From NCBI GenBank assembly GCA_019639235.1, contig JAHBSG010000002.1, forward strand, positions 202,279-266,278: DNA of 64,000 nt. The letters run 5' to 3'. The notes below the pieces were generated by a model. That model was not told the origin of the DNA. It ran no database searches and saw only the letters and a program-made list of their open reading frames with translations. Position 1 is the first letter of the stretch. Each line of letters begins with the position of its first letter. The position numbers and the translations under genes are program-made. Below are positions 27,087 to 36,649 of this stretch, piece by piece. The DNA comes from Acidobacteriota bacterium. Its GTDB lineage: Bacteria > Acidobacteriota > Blastocatellia > Pyrinomonadales > Pyrinomonadaceae.

Positions 27087-29287
27087 TGCAGGACGACCTC
27101 AAACGACAACCGAGCCGCGTCGATGGCCGGGCGAAGGTGACGGGAAAGGCGACGTATATCGCCGAGTTTCGCTTTCCGGACCTGGCCTATGGCTACCTTG
27201 TCCAATCGACCATCGCCCGCGGAACCGTCCGGGATATCGACACCGCCGAGGCCGAAAAACAGCCCGGCGTCGTAAAGATCTTGACGCACAAGAACGCCCC
27301 AAAGCTCGCGAACCCGCAGGCCGATGAGGACTTTGGCGAGAAGAGCCGGCCGTTCTTTGCGTTGATGACCGACCGTGTGCTCTTCAGCGGGCAACCAGTA
27401 GCGGTCGTCATTGCCGATACATTTGAGCAGGCTCGCTATGCCGCCTCGCTCGTAAAGGTCAGCTACAACGAAGAAAAGCCCTCGACCGACATCCGCGATG
27501 TTATGGATAAAGGCTTCGCGTCGGGAAGGCCGCGGCCCGTCCGCGGAACGCCGGATGAAGCATTTGCCGCCGCCGAGGTGAAGGTCGAGGCCGAATACAC
27601 GATCCCGATCGAGCACCACAATGCGATGGAGCCGCACGCAACGGTCGCAAATTGGGACGGCGAACGGCTGACCGTTTACGACAAGACGCAGGGCGTTACC
27701 GGCGTTCGCAATTACCTCGCCACGAATTTCGGAATCGACCGCGAAAAGATCACCGTGCTTTCGCCTTTCGTTGGCGGGGCGTTCGGGGCCTCGCTGCGGC
27801 CGACGCCGAATACTCTACTCGCCGTAATGGCGGCGCGCGAGACCAAACGGCCGGTCAAGATCGTCTATTCTCGCCGCCAGCTCGCGACCGCCCACGGCTA
27901 TCGGCCCGCTTCGATCCAAAAGATCAAGATCGGAGCGGACAAGGCAGGAAAACTTAATTCGATAATCCACGAGGCCGTTCACAACACTTCCTCGCATGAG
28001 GATTTTGCCGAGGATCTGGTCGGCATTTCGCGGACGCTTTACGCCTGCCCGAACGTCCGGACCGACGCGAAGATCACCCGGACCGACCTGCAGACGCCGC
28101 TCTGGATGCGGGCGCCGGGCACGGTCTCGGGCGCGTTCGCTCTCGAATCGGCACTCGACGAGCTCGCGTATAAGCTGAAGATCGATCCGCTCGAACTTCG
28201 CCTGATCAACTACGCTGAAACCGACCCGGACTCGGGCCGTCCATTTTCGAGTAAGGAGCTTCGCGAATGTTATCGGCAGGGAGCGGAACGGTTCGGTTGG
28301 AAGGACCGCAAGCCCGAGCCGCGGTCGATGCGTGACGGGCGTTTCATGGTCGGCTGGGGCCTCGCGACCGGAACTTGGGGCGCGTTTCTTGCGCCGTCGT
28401 CGGCTCGGGTCACATTAAAGGCCGATGGAACTGCCCTGGTCGAAAGCGGCACGACCGACATCGGCCCGGGAACTTACACGACGATTTCGCTCATCGCCGC
28501 CCGCCAACTCGGGCTGCCGCTTGAGAAGGTGACATTCAAGCTCGGCGACAGCAATCTGCCGTCGGCGCCCTCGCAGGGCGGTTCGATCACAACGGCGAGC
28601 GTCGGCACGGCCGTTCAGGAATGTGCCCAGATAGTCCAAAAGGACCTGATGGCAACGGAATCGAAACGCGAAGCCTCGCCGTTTTCGGGCGTTCCGTTCG
28701 AGAACATCGAGTTTGTCGATGGTGCGGTACGGATCAAGGGACGGCCGGAGACCGCGATGACCATCGGCGAGGTCTTAAGCCGCAACGGGCTTCCGGAGGT
28801 CACCGCAACGCATACCACCCGGCCTGATTTCGGCGAGCGTGCGAAGTATGCGACCGCCTCGCACGGAGCTCAGTTCGTCGAGGTGAAGGTCGATGAGGAG
28901 ATCGGCATCGTCCGTGTTACGCGCGTGGTCCAGGCGACCGCCGCCGGCCGGATAATCAACCCGAAAGGTGCTCATAGCCAGGAAATGGGCGGCGTTGTTT
29001 GGGGCATCGGAATGGCTCTGATGGAGCACACCGAGATCGACCACCGGATCGGGCGGATAATGAACCCGAACCTTGCGGGCTATCACGTCCCGGTAAATGC
29101 TGATATCGGTGCGATAGAGACGATCTTTGTCCCCGAGGAAGACACGATCGTCAATCCGCTCGGTGCCAAGGGCCTAGGCGAGCTAGGGTTGGTAGGCATT
29201 CCGGCGGGCATTGCAAACGCCGTTTACCACGCCACCGGCATCCGCGTTCGCGACCTGCCGATAACGCCGGACAAGCTGACTCGATGA
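27083..29287 (+). CDS. paoC: Aldehyde oxidoreductase, molybdopterin cytosine dinucleotide-binding catalytic subunit (PaoC-like)
   Basis: 734 residues of the xanthine oxidase family. SPFVGGAFGASLRP is the Mo-cofactor-binding stretch; GAKGLGELGLVGIP near the C-terminus holds the catalytic Glu that activates the Mo-OH. It oxidises aldehydes, perhaps aromatic ones as in E. coli. No signal peptide of its own, so export is with PaoA. The chaperone PaoD (XdhC family), needed for cofactor insertion in E. coli, is not in this window. Confidence 0.92.
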   Translation: MMQDDLKRQPSRVDGRAKVTGKATYIAEFRFPDLAYGYLVQSTIARGTVRDIDTAEAEKQPGVVKILTHKNAPKLANPQADEDFGEKSRPFFALMTDRVLFSGQPVAVVIADTFEQARYAASLVKVSYNEEKPSTDIRDVMDKGFASGRPRPVRGTPDEAFAAAEVKVEAEYTIPIEHHNAMEPHATVANWDGERLTVYDKTQGVTGVRNYLATNFGIDREKITVLSPFVGGAFGASLRPTPNTLLAVMAARETKRPVKIVYSRRQLATAHGYRPASIQKIKIGADKAGKLNSIIHEAVHNTSSHEDFAEDLVGISRTLYACPNVRTDAKITRTDLQTPLWMRAPGTVSGAFALESALDELAYKLKIDPLELRLINYAETDPDSGRPFSSKELRECYRQGAERFGWKDRKPEPRSMRDGRFMVGWGLATGTWGAFLAPSSARVTLKADGTALVESGTTDIGPGTYTTISLIAARQLGLPLEKVTFKLGDSNLPSAPSQGGSITTASVGTAVQECAQIVQKDLMATESKREASPFSGVPFENIEFVDGAVRIKGRPETAMTIGEVLSRNGLPEVTATHTTRPDFGERAKYATASHGAQFVEVKVDEEIGIVRVTRVVQATAAGRIINPKGAHSQEMGGVVWGIGMALMEHTEIDHRIGRIMNPNLAGYHVPVNADIGAIETIFVPEEDTIVNPLGAKGLGELGLVGIPAGIANAVYHATGIRVRDLPITPDKLTR

Positions 29288-29292
29288 AATAA

Positions 29293-29323
29293 GAAAGGCC
29301 GCCACATCGGACGGCCATTTCTT
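29293..29323. terminator. Bidirectional terminator between paoC and the VCBS gene
   Basis: AAGAAAGGCCG pairs with CGGCCATTTCTTT around a loop; A- and T-rich flanks allow use from both convergent genes. Confidence 0.7.
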
Positions 29324-29339
29324 TCCTCGCTGATCGGTA

Positions 29340-30779
29340 TTAAGGAGACACTGCAAAGGCAGCGGTCGCCGGCCGGTCCGTCGACACGCCCCAGACCGGT
29401 GAGTCGAATGAGTCATAAGTGCCGTTATTGCTGTTGCTTATGAACCATGTTCCGGTCGAAGGCCTAAAGACCGCGTAGTCCGTTCGCCCGTCGCCGTCAT
29501 AGTCAGCCGGCTGCGGTATGTCGCCTGCGGTTCCCCACTGAAAACCGCTAGAGGTCGTGGCTACTGCATTTTGGGCCACGCTCGGGACTGTGTACCAAAC
29601 GCCGTTCGACGGCCGGAAAACCGTAACGTCAGCCTTTCCATTGCCGTCGTAATCACCCGGGACGACGATATCGCCGACGATTCCCCAACTCGATACTAAA
29701 GAAAACCCGAAGTTGAAGTTGGTCAAACGTTGGTACCAACGGTAGTTCGGTGTGATTCCGACCTTATCCGGACGAACCACAACTCGGTCGGTCAAATGAT
29801 CGCCGTCGTAGTCAGCCGGTGCCGGAATATCACCATTTCTCCCCCACTGTACGAAATCAACGGTCGAGTTGGAGGATCGAAGTACATACCAAAATCCATC
29901 TGACGGGCGCCATATAGCAACGTCATTCTTACCGTCTCCGTCATAATCGCCCGGAACCGGCCGGTCGCCGGCCACGCCCCATTGCGCGGCAGTAAAGTTC
30001 TGACCTGGATTTACTGTATTGTTCCCGTAATACCAGACATTCGTACTTGGCCGGTAAACGGACACATCAGTCTGTCCGTCGCCTGTGTAATCGCCGGGGG
30101 TCAAAATGTCGCTAGATAGTCCGAAATTCTGGGTAAGCGTTCCGCCCGCAGAGTTCAATGTCAGCCAGTCACCGGTGCTTGGCCTAAAGACCACAGGGTC
30201 GGCCTGGCCGTCATTTGTCTGGTCAAAGCCCGGCTGACGACAGTTTTGCCGGTAAGTCACGGTAAAAGTGTAGTTCGGACAAAACAGATTCGTTGGCGAT
30301 TCAAGGATATCGTGGACTACGACAGTGTAGTTTTGCCCTTGTGTGACGGGAAAGCTGAAAGACGCGGTTGCGGTCGTGCTAAAGCCAAAGTCGCCGATAA
30401 CGTTCGCGCCGGGCGTGGCCGGATTGAACGTAGAATATGCAACTACTTGGGTGGTCGCCCCGGTGCATTGGGTCGCATCGAACGCTACCGTCGCACAGCC
30501 CGTGACCGGTGCGTTGAATGTATAGTTGTCCTGGACCACGGGCGTCGAATTAAAGAGCGCGTTCGTTTTGCCTGTTGGGCAAGATCCCGTGATCCCATTG
30601 CGGTTTATGCGGCCGGTCTGGGTCGGGTCGCCCGCAGTTAGTGCCCCGGTCTGGACTATCGGGGCTCCGGAAATTTGGCACACGAGCTGTGAAAATCCGA
30701 CTTGATTCAATGTAACGATCAAACCTACAAGCAAAGCCTTTGAGAAAAGGCCTCTCCGCGAACAGGACAACGAGATCAT
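29340..30779 (-). CDS. Secreted FG-GAP/VCBS repeat protein
   Basis: 479 residues with a signal sequence (GLFSKALLVGLIVTLNQVGF). Residues about 35-200 are a strand-rich domain with paired cysteines. The C-terminal half has six repeats of about 45 residues, each with D-G-(Q/K/R)-x-D and FRPS.G.W: DGQADPVVFRPS, DGQTDVSVYRPS, DGKNDVAIWRPS, DHLTDRVVVRPD, NGKADVTVFRPS, DGRTDYAVFRPS. The fourth is degenerate. These form calcium-binding beta-propeller blades. The start has SD GGAGGA 8 nt upstream. It is probably an extracellular or cell-surface protein of unknown ligand. Confidence 0.85.
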   Translation of the reverse strand: MISLSCSRRGLFSKALLVGLIVTLNQVGFSQLVCQISGAPIVQTGALTAGDPTQTGRINRNGITGSCPTGKTNALFNSTPVVQDNYTFNAPVTGCATVAFDATQCTGATTQVVAYSTFNPATPGANVIGDFGFSTTATASFSFPVTQGQNYTVVVHDILESPTNLFCPNYTFTVTYRQNCRQPGFDQTNDGQADPVVFRPSTGDWLTLNSAGGTLTQNFGLSSDILTPGDYTGDGQTDVSVYRPSTNVWYYGNNTVNPGQNFTAAQWGVAGDRPVPGDYDGDGKNDVAIWRPSDGFWYVLRSSNSTVDFVQWGRNGDIPAPADYDGDHLTDRVVVRPDKVGITPNYRWYQRLTNFNFGFSLVSSWGIVGDIVVPGDYDGNGKADVTVFRPSNGVWYTVPSVAQNAVATTSSGFQWGTAGDIPQPADYDGDGRTDYAVFRPSTGTWFISNSNNGTYDSFDSPVWGVSTDRPATAAFAVSP

Positions 30780-31140
30780 AGAAATTCCTCCAATTAGATC
30801 GGCAAAAAGTCACCAAAGGCCCAAACGGGTGCCGACTGCCGGCTCGGGCCCAAACGGGTGAACAGCCAAGTTAGCTGAATTTGACCCCAACCCTATCCCA
30901 AATCGTTCGATAACGCAAGATTTTTCTAAAAGCTTGGCCTGAAGCAATGCTTTGGGCCCATACGTCTTTGCGACCGGTCACCTCTAGCCATTTGACCGGG
31001 AAAATGACAGGAGTTCCGGCCGCGGTTCGAGTAAGCCGGAAAACCTTTCGATCCCGGCTTGCAACGTTCCCAAACATTGGCTATTATTGGAAATTTGCTA
31101 ATTAGCTCTGAAAACGGCTAATTGCACTAATTAAAGGTAA
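30780..31140. other. Gap between the VCBS gene and the tRNA-tuf operon
   Basis: 361 bp without a convincing gene. It holds a 13-bp direct repeat GCCCAAACGGGTG (about 30817 and 30848) and an AT-rich stretch at 31080-31135 that should contain the promoter of the tRNA-Tyr/tuf operon. I cannot place -35 and -10 with confidence. Confidence 0.4.
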
Positions 31141-31228
31141 GCAAGGGTGGTCGAGCGGTTAATGGCACCGGGCTGTAAACCCGGCGGAGTAACATCCTAC
31201 GCAGGTTCGAATCCTGCCCCTTGCACCA
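31141..31228 (+). tRNA. tRNA-Tyr (anticodon GTA)
   Basis: Acceptor GCAAGGG/CCCTTGC, anticodon stem CGGGC..GCCCG with loop TGTAAAC carrying GTA, a long variable arm as in bacterial tRNA-Tyr, T-arm GGTTCGAATCC, and encoded CCA. First of three tRNA genes before tuf. Confidence 0.95.
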
Positions 31229-31231
31229 TGA

Positions 31232-31307
<76 letters not shown>

Positions 31308-31327
31308 TTAAGTTTTGTTGGGCATCC

Positions 31328-31402
31328 GCCCGAGTAGCTCAGGGGTAGAGCGCTTCCTTGGTAAGGAAGAGGTCACGGGTTCAAATCCCGTCTTGGGCTC
31401 CA
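31328..31402 (+). tRNA. tRNA-Thr (anticodon GGT)
   Basis: Acceptor GCCCGAG/CTTGGGC with one G-U pair, anticodon stem CTTCC/GGAAG with loop TTGGTAA (GGT at 31360-31362), T-arm GGGTTCAAATCCC, encoded CCA. Tyr-Gly-Thr followed by tuf is a widespread bacterial order. Confidence 0.95.
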
Positions 31403-31444
31403 TTGTTTTATTACTCTGATTTGAGCGGAGAGATTTAAGAGAAG

Positions 31445-32632
<1,188 letters not shown>

Positions 32633-32636
32633 GAAA

Positions 32637-32696
32637 GCAGTTAGCAGTAAGCGGTGAGCAGCAACAAACTGCTCACTGCTAACAGCTCACCGCTCG
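32637..32696. repeat. Inverted heptamer-repeat element between tuf and rpmG
   Basis: Left arm of four 7-mers in register: GCAGTTA, GCAGTAA, GCGGTGA, GCAGCAA (32637-32664). Right arm of four: CTGCTCA, CTGCTAA, CAGCTCA, CCGCTCG (32669-32696). The arms pair as an imperfect hairpin with about 20 of 26 positions matching. It starts 4 nt after the tuf stop. Confidence 0.8.
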
Positions 32697-32706
32697 CTGA
32701 GGTAAT

Positions 32707-32859
32707 ATGCCGAGAGATAACATCATTTTGCAGTGCACGGATTGCAAGGAGCGCAACTACGTGACGACCAAGAACAAAAAGAACACGCCTAACCGTCTGG
32801 AGTTCAAGAAGTTCTGTCGCCGTTGCCGCTGCCACACGGTGCACAGAGAGAACAAGTAA
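32707..32859 (+). CDS. rpmG: 50S ribosomal protein L33
   Basis: 50 residues ([20 protein letters not shown]...). It binds near the ribosomal E site. Two CxxC pairs (CTDC and CRRC) form the zinc ribbon, so this is the zinc-binding form. It lies between tuf and tRNA-Trp/secE, its usual place in many bacteria. Heptamer-repeat elements flank it on both sides. Confidence 0.95.
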   Translation: MPRDNIILQCTDCKERNYVTTKNKKNTPNRLEFKKFCRRCRCHTVHRENK

Positions 32860-32865
32860 GTCGAT

Positions 32866-32925
32866 AGTGGAAAATGGATAGCGGACAATTTCGGATTGTT
32901 CACTGTCAACTATCCGTTATCCACT
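32866..32925. repeat. Inverted heptamer-repeat element between rpmG and tRNA-Trp
   Basis: Left arm AGTGGAA, AATGGAT, AGCGGAC (32866-32886). Right arm GTTCACT, GTCAACT, ATCCGTT, ATCCACT (32898-32925); its reverse complement reads AGTGGAT, AACGGAT, AGTTGAC, AGTGAAC. Same 7-nt period and hairpin layout as the element before rpmG, but a different word. Confidence 0.8.
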
Positions 32926-32930
32926 GATAC

Positions 32931-33006
32931 AGGGGTATGGTGTCAATGGTTAGCATGGAGGTCTCCAAAACCTTAGGTCCGGGTTCGAGTCCTGGTACCC
33001 CTGCCA
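32931..33006 (+). tRNA. tRNA-Trp (anticodon CCA)
   Basis: Acceptor AGGGGTA/TACCCCT, anticodon CCA at 32965-32967 in loop CTCCAAA, T-arm GGGTTCGAGTCC, discriminator G, encoded CCA. It precedes secE, a conserved bacterial arrangement. Confidence 0.95.
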
Positions 33007-33079
33007 TTAAGTTCTGGGCCGTCCGTTCGAACGGTTGATCGAGAAATTCGAGCGGGCTTTTGGGCCAAGGAGATAGAGA

Positions 33080-33322
33080 GTGTCAGAAACAGCAACCCTG
33101 GAAAAGGGCAAGAAAAAGGAAAGCGTAGGGGAATTCATCCAGCACACTCGCGAGGAAATGTCGCGGGTCAGCTTCCCTTCGAGCGATGAGGTCCGCAAGA
33201 CGACGATCATCGTCATCATCGGGGTGATCTTTTTCGCCATTTTCCTTTATTTGGTTGATATGTCCTGGGGCTACGTTCTCGAAGGCATAACCTGGCTGTT
33301 CAATCAGCTCATCGGTGCATAG
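33080..33322 (+). CDS. secE: Preprotein translocase subunit SecE
   Basis: 80 residues from GTG 33080 with SD AAGGAG 8 nt upstream. The amphipathic EFIQHTREEMSRVSFPSSDE precedes a single membrane helix (TTIIVIIGVIFFAIFLYLVD). It clamps SecY in the translocon. It is 11 nt before nusG. Confidence 0.95.
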   Translation: MSETATLEKGKKKESVGEFIQHTREEMSRVSFPSSDEVRKTTIIVIIGVIFFAIFLYLVDMSWGYVLEGITWLFNQLIGA

Positions 33323-33333
33323 GGATATTTGAG

Positions 33334-33894
33334 ATGAAGCAGTGGTATTTTATCCACACTTATTCGGGGCATGAGAACAAAGTGGTCGAGAGTCTTGCGG
33401 CTCGCGTCCGCGATATGGAACTTGGTGAGCTGATCACCTCGATCTTACTGCCCAAAAAGCCCGTGCTCGATGTTCGCGGCGGCAAAGAACATGTCAGCGA
33501 GGTACTCATGTACCCCGGATATGTTCTGGTCGAGATCGATTGTGACGAAAAGGGCAAGATCCCGGACAACGTGTTCCACGCGATCCGGGCCACGCCGAAG
33601 GTGACGGGATTTCTTGGCGGAAAGAACCCGACGCCGCTGAGCCACGAAGAGGTCGAGCAGATCATCCGCCATATGGAAGAGGCGGCGGAGAAGCCGAAAC
33701 CGAAGTTCACCTACGAGGTCGGCGAGGTCGTCCGGATCAAGTCGGGCCCGTTCGCCAGCTTCACCGGCAAGGTCGAAGAGGTCAACGAGGACAAGACCAC
33801 GCTCAAGGTCTCGATCACGATCTTTGGCCGCTCAACGCCCTACGAGCTTAATTTCCTCGAGGTCGAGAAGGTCACCTTCACCGAGGACGAATAG
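33334..33894 (+). CDS. nusG: Transcription termination/antitermination protein NusG
   Basis: 186 residues. The NGN domain begins [19 protein letters not shown]; the C-terminal KOW domain contains [20 protein letters not shown]. It binds the RNA polymerase clamp and links it to Rho or the ribosome. Length is normal and there is no insertion. Confidence 0.97.
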   Translation: MKQWYFIHTYSGHENKVVESLAARVRDMELGELITSILLPKKPVLDVRGGKEHVSEVLMYPGYVLVEIDCDEKGKIPDNVFHAIRATPKVTGFLGGKNPTPLSHEEVEQIIRHMEEAAEKPKPKFTYEVGEVVRIKSGPFASFTGKVEEVNEDKTTLKVSITIFGRSTPYELNFLEVEKVTFTEDE

Positions 33895-33914
33895 GCGAAA
33901 AGCAAGTTTTAGAG

Positions 33915-33971
33915 CCGGCCTGAAAGTGGCCGGAGAGATATTATAAATGAGGACATTCCCCGCTTGCGGGG
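33915..33971 (+). other. Two hairpins upstream of rplK
   Basis: CCGGCC/GGCCGG with a 7-nt loop (33915-33933) and the tight hairpin CCCCGC-TT-GCGGGG (33958-33971), 14 nt before the rplK start. They sit where L1-repressed operons often carry leader structure, but I see no clear mimic of the L1 site on 23S rRNA. Confidence 0.45.
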
Positions 33972-33985
33972 ATCGTTAATCTGAA

Positions 33986-34414
33986 ATGGCAAAGAAGATA
34001 GAAGGTTACATCAAGCTGCAGATCCCGGCGGGTAAGGCAAACCCGGCACCGCCGATCGGGCCTGCTCTCGGCCAGCACGGCGTTAACATCATGGAGTTCT
34101 GCAAGGCGTTCAACGCCAAGACGCAGAACGACGACCCGGATATGAAGATCCCGGTCGTGATCACGGTCTACGCCGACCGCTCGTTCACGTTCGAGACGAA
34201 AACGCCGCCGGCGGCCGACCTTTTGCGAAAGGCTTCGGGAATTCCGAAGGGCTCTGGTAAACCTAACCGTGAGAAGGCCGGTACCATCTCGCGTGACAAG
34301 ATCCGCGAGATCGCAGAAAAGAAAATGCCTGACCTCAATACGACCAACATCGAATCAGCGATGAGGACGATCGAGGGAACGGCAAAATCGATGGGACTTA
34401 CTGTGGAAGGATAA
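33986..34414 (+). CDS. rplK: 50S ribosomal protein L11
   Basis: 142 residues. The N-terminal domain has [21 protein letters not shown] (thiostrepton-binding region); the C-terminal RNA-binding domain ends with [15 protein letters not shown]. It organises the GTPase-associated centre. The last codons run into a heptamer-repeat element. Confidence 0.97.
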   Translation: MAKKIEGYIKLQIPAGKANPAPPIGPALGQHGVNIMEFCKAFNAKTQNDDPDMKIPVVITVYADRSFTFETKTPPAADLLRKASGIPKGSGKPNREKAGTISRDKIREIAEKKMPDLNTTNIESAMRTIEGTAKSMGLTVEG

Positions 34415-34472
34415 AGGCGGAAGGATAAAGGAGAAAGGTTTCTTTCACCTTTAGCCCTTACCCTTGCTCCTT
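34407..34472. repeat. Inverted heptamer-repeat element between rplK and rplA
   Basis: Left arm AAGGATA, AAGGCGG, AAGGATA, AAGGAGA, AAGGTTT (34407-34441), beginning in the last codons of rplK. Right arm TCACCTT, TAGCCCT, TACCCTT, GCTCCTT (34445-34472), whose reverse complement gives AAGGAGC, AAGGGTA, AGGGCTA, AAGGTGA. Confidence 0.8.
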
Positions 34473-34512
34473 GGGAGGAAATCGAAGATTTCCGTTAATA
34501 CCTGGAGGTAAA

Positions 34513-35205
34513 ATGAAACGAGGAAAGAAATACCTCGCCGCGCTTGAAAAGATCGAGCCCGGCAGGAAGCATACGCTTGAAGAGGCGGTCGCAAAGCTCA
34601 AAGAGATCGCCTTTGCCAAGTTCGACGAAACGGTCGAATTGACAATGTGGCTTGGCGTTGACCCGCGTAAGGCGGATCAGCTTGTCCGCGGAACGGTCGT
34701 GCTCCCGCATGGCCTCGGCGGTGCGGCAAAACGCGTGGTCGTTATCGCTCAGGGCGATAAGATCAAGGAAGCCGAAGAGGCAGGAGCCGACATGGCCGGC
34801 GGCGACGATATCGTCGACAAGATCAAAGGCGGCTGGCTCGATTTCGATGCGCTGATCGCAACGCCCGACATGATGGGCAAGGTCGGCCAACTTGGTAAGG
34901 TCCTCGGTCCTCGAGGCCTGATGCCCAACCCGAAAACAGGAACGGTGACGATGGACGTCAAGACGGCCATCGAGGAAACCAAGGCCGGTAAGGTCGAATA
35001 CCGCGTCGACAAGACGGGCGTCATTCACTCGCCGGTCGGCAAGGTGTCTTTTGATGACGCCAAGCTTGCCGATAATGCCAAGGTGCTCATCAACGCCGTT
35101 ATCAAAGCAAAACCGACGACCGCCAAGGGCCGCTACGTCAAGAAGATCAATCTTGCCGCGACGATGAGCCCGGGCGTGCTGCTCGATGAGCTTACGTATT
35201 CCTAA
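34513..35205 (+). CDS. rplA: 50S ribosomal protein L1
   Basis: 230 residues from ATG 34513 with SD TGGAGGT 5 nt upstream; the open frame to 34471 is translated repeat. [19 protein letters not shown] and [16 protein letters not shown] are family signatures. It is an rRNA-binding protein of the L1 stalk and, in other bacteria, a translational repressor of rplKA. Confidence 0.97.
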   Translation: MKRGKKYLAALEKIEPGRKHTLEEAVAKLKEIAFAKFDETVELTMWLGVDPRKADQLVRGTVVLPHGLGGAAKRVVVIAQGDKIKEAEEAGADMAGGDDIVDKIKGGWLDFDALIATPDMMGKVGQLGKVLGPRGLMPNPKTGTVTMDVKTAIEETKAGKVEYRVDKTGVIHSPVGKVSFDDAKLADNAKVLINAVIKAKPTTAKGRYVKKINLAATMSPGVLLDELTYS

Positions 35206-35227
35206 TCAGTGAGGTGCGAATAGAGAA

Positions 35228-35989
35228 ATGAAAACGAGAGAAGTTAAACAAAGAGACCTTGCCGCCCTCACGGAGTCGCTTTCAACGGCGAAGTCGGCGA
35301 TGATCGTCAGCTTTCAGGGGCTGACGGTGGCAAAGGACCAGGAATTCAGAAACAATTTGCGGGCTGCCGGTGCAAAGTACCAGGTGGTCAAGAACACCCT
35401 TGCGCGGATCGCGGTCAAGGGAACCGATTTTGAACAGGCGACCGATCACCTTAAGGGTGTGACCGCTATCGCCTGGACGGACAGCGATCCGGTCGTCCTT
35501 GCAAAGGCGATCTCAAAGTTCATGAAGGACAATGCCGATGTCTATAAATTCAAGACCGGCGTTGTTGACGGGAAGCTTGTTGACCTCAAGCAGGTCACCG
35601 AGATCGCGAGCCTGCCTTCGAAGGAAGAGCTTATCTCGAAGCTGCTCTACGTGCTCAATGCTCAGGCCCAGCGGATCGTTACGGTCATCAACGCGGTTCC
35701 GCGTGACCTGGCCGTTGTGATCAAGCAGATCGGCGGGCAGGAAGGCCGTGCGGCGGGAACGCCTGCGGTTGAGGCAAAGAGCGAAGAAGCTCCGGTTGCT
35801 GAGGCCGCTCCGTCGGAGGAAGCTCCTGCAGTTGAAGCGGCAGCTGAAGGCGGCGAGGCTTCTGCAGAAGGCGAAACGCCCGAAGCTCCGGTCGAACAGG
35901 CTGAAGAGGCGCAGGAAAAGCGTGAGGATGACAACGATCCCGGCTCGCCCGAGGCTGAACAGGCCGAGGAAGCCGAGAAGTCAGAATAA
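35228..35989 (+). CDS. rplJ: 50S ribosomal protein L10 with a long acidic C-terminal tail
   Basis: 253 residues, against about 165-175 in most bacteria. Residues 1-172 are ordinary L10, including KTREVKQRDLAALTESLSTA and the L7/L12-binding C-terminal helix (EELISKLLYVLNAQAQRIVT). Residues 173-253 are a low-complexity Ala/Glu/Pro tail that looks disordered (SEEAPVAEAAPSEEAPAVEA). The tail may affect how many L7/L12 dimers bind, or be neutral; function unknown. Confidence 0.95.
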   Translation: MKTREVKQRDLAALTESLSTAKSAMIVSFQGLTVAKDQEFRNNLRAAGAKYQVVKNTLARIAVKGTDFEQATDHLKGVTAIAWTDSDPVVLAKAISKFMKDNADVYKFKTGVVDGKLVDLKQVTEIASLPSKEELISKLLYVLNAQAQRIVTVINAVPRDLAVVIKQIGGQEGRAAGTPAVEAKSEEAPVAEAAPSEEAPAVEAAAEGGEASAEGETPEAPVEQAEEAQEKREDDNDPGSPEAEQAEEAEKSE

Positions 35990-35995
35990 GTTTTA

Positions 35996-36027
35996 GCCCG
36001 GGCAGGCGATCCGTTGCCTTCCCGGGC
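35996..36027 (+). other. Strong hairpin after rplJ, possible attenuator or processing site
   Basis: 12-nt arms GCCCGGGCAGGC and GCCTTCCCGGGC with one mismatch and an 8-nt loop. There is no T-run afterwards, so complete termination is unlikely. It lies in the 264-bp rplJ-rplL gap, where RNA processing or attenuation would explain the extra L7/L12 needed. Confidence 0.55.
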
Positions 36028-36152
36028 CGAAAAGGCCGTACTCAAGGAAAACGAGCCGGGCGATATGTCAGGTCGCCTGTGCTGCTCGGGCCCGAGTGAA
36101 ATGGAGATGCAACCGGATCATTTGGCCCCATGGGTTCTAGCGGCAACGACAT

Positions 36153-36215
36153 GTAAATCGTGAATCGGCAATAGTAAATAGACGTTCTATTTACGATTTA
36201 CAATTTACAATTTAC
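36153..36215. repeat. Inverted heptamer-repeat element between rplJ and rplL
   Basis: Left arm GTAAATC, GTGAATC, GGCAATA, GTAAATA (36153-36180). Right arm TATTTAC, GATTTAC, AATTTAC, AATTTAC (36188-36215), whose reverse complement gives four GTAAAT(T/C/A) units. Seven-base register is exact in both arms. The AT-rich word stands out in this GC-rich operon. Confidence 0.85.
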
Positions 36216-36253
36216 AAGAAGAAGAACCCTAAAGAGGAGATAGAGTAAAAATC

Positions 36254-36649
36254 ATGGCAATCACGAAAGACGACGTAGTCGAATATTTGAAGGGAATGAC
36301 GCTGCTCGAGGCGTCTGAGTTGGTCAAGGAACTTGAAGAGGTCTTTGGAGTTTCGGCCGCGGCCGCAGCAGCACCTGTGATGGTCGCAGCGGCCGGTGCC
36401 GGTGCAGGCGATGGCGCCGCTGCCGCTGAAGAGAAGGATTCATTTGATGTGGTCCTCGCTTCGCCGGGCGGCAACAAGATCGCCGTCATCAAGGTCGTCC
36501 GCGAGATCGTCGCCGGGCTCGGCCTCAAGGAAGCCAAGGAGCTTGTTGATAGTGCTCCGAAACCGCTCAAGGAAGGCGTTTCGAAGGACGAAGCCGAGCA
36601 GATCAAGGCCAAGCTTACCGAAGCCGGTGCAACCGTCGAGGTCAAGTAA
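36254..36649 (+). CDS. rplL: 50S ribosomal protein L7/L12
   Basis: 131 residues. N-terminal dimerisation domain ([20 protein letters not shown]), an Ala/Gly-rich hinge, and a C-terminal factor-binding domain ([20 protein letters not shown] and [19 protein letters not shown]). It recruits translational GTPases. Normal length. Confidence 0.97.
   Translation: MAITKDDVVEYLKGMTLLEASELVKELEEVFGVSAAAAAAPVMVAAAGAGAGDGAAAAEEKDSFDVVLASPGGNKIAVIKVVREIVAGLGLKEAKELVDSAPKPLKEGVSKDEAEQIKAKLTEAGATVEVK

Noticed and set aside
30871..31077. 68-codon minus-strand frame upstream of the tRNA genes
   Set aside because: No RBS, no domain, and it lies where the promoters of two divergent units must be.
32637..36215. 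CRISPR array as an explanation for the short tandem repeats
   Set aside because: Units are 7 nt, degenerate, without spacers, and in inverted arms. No cas genes are present.
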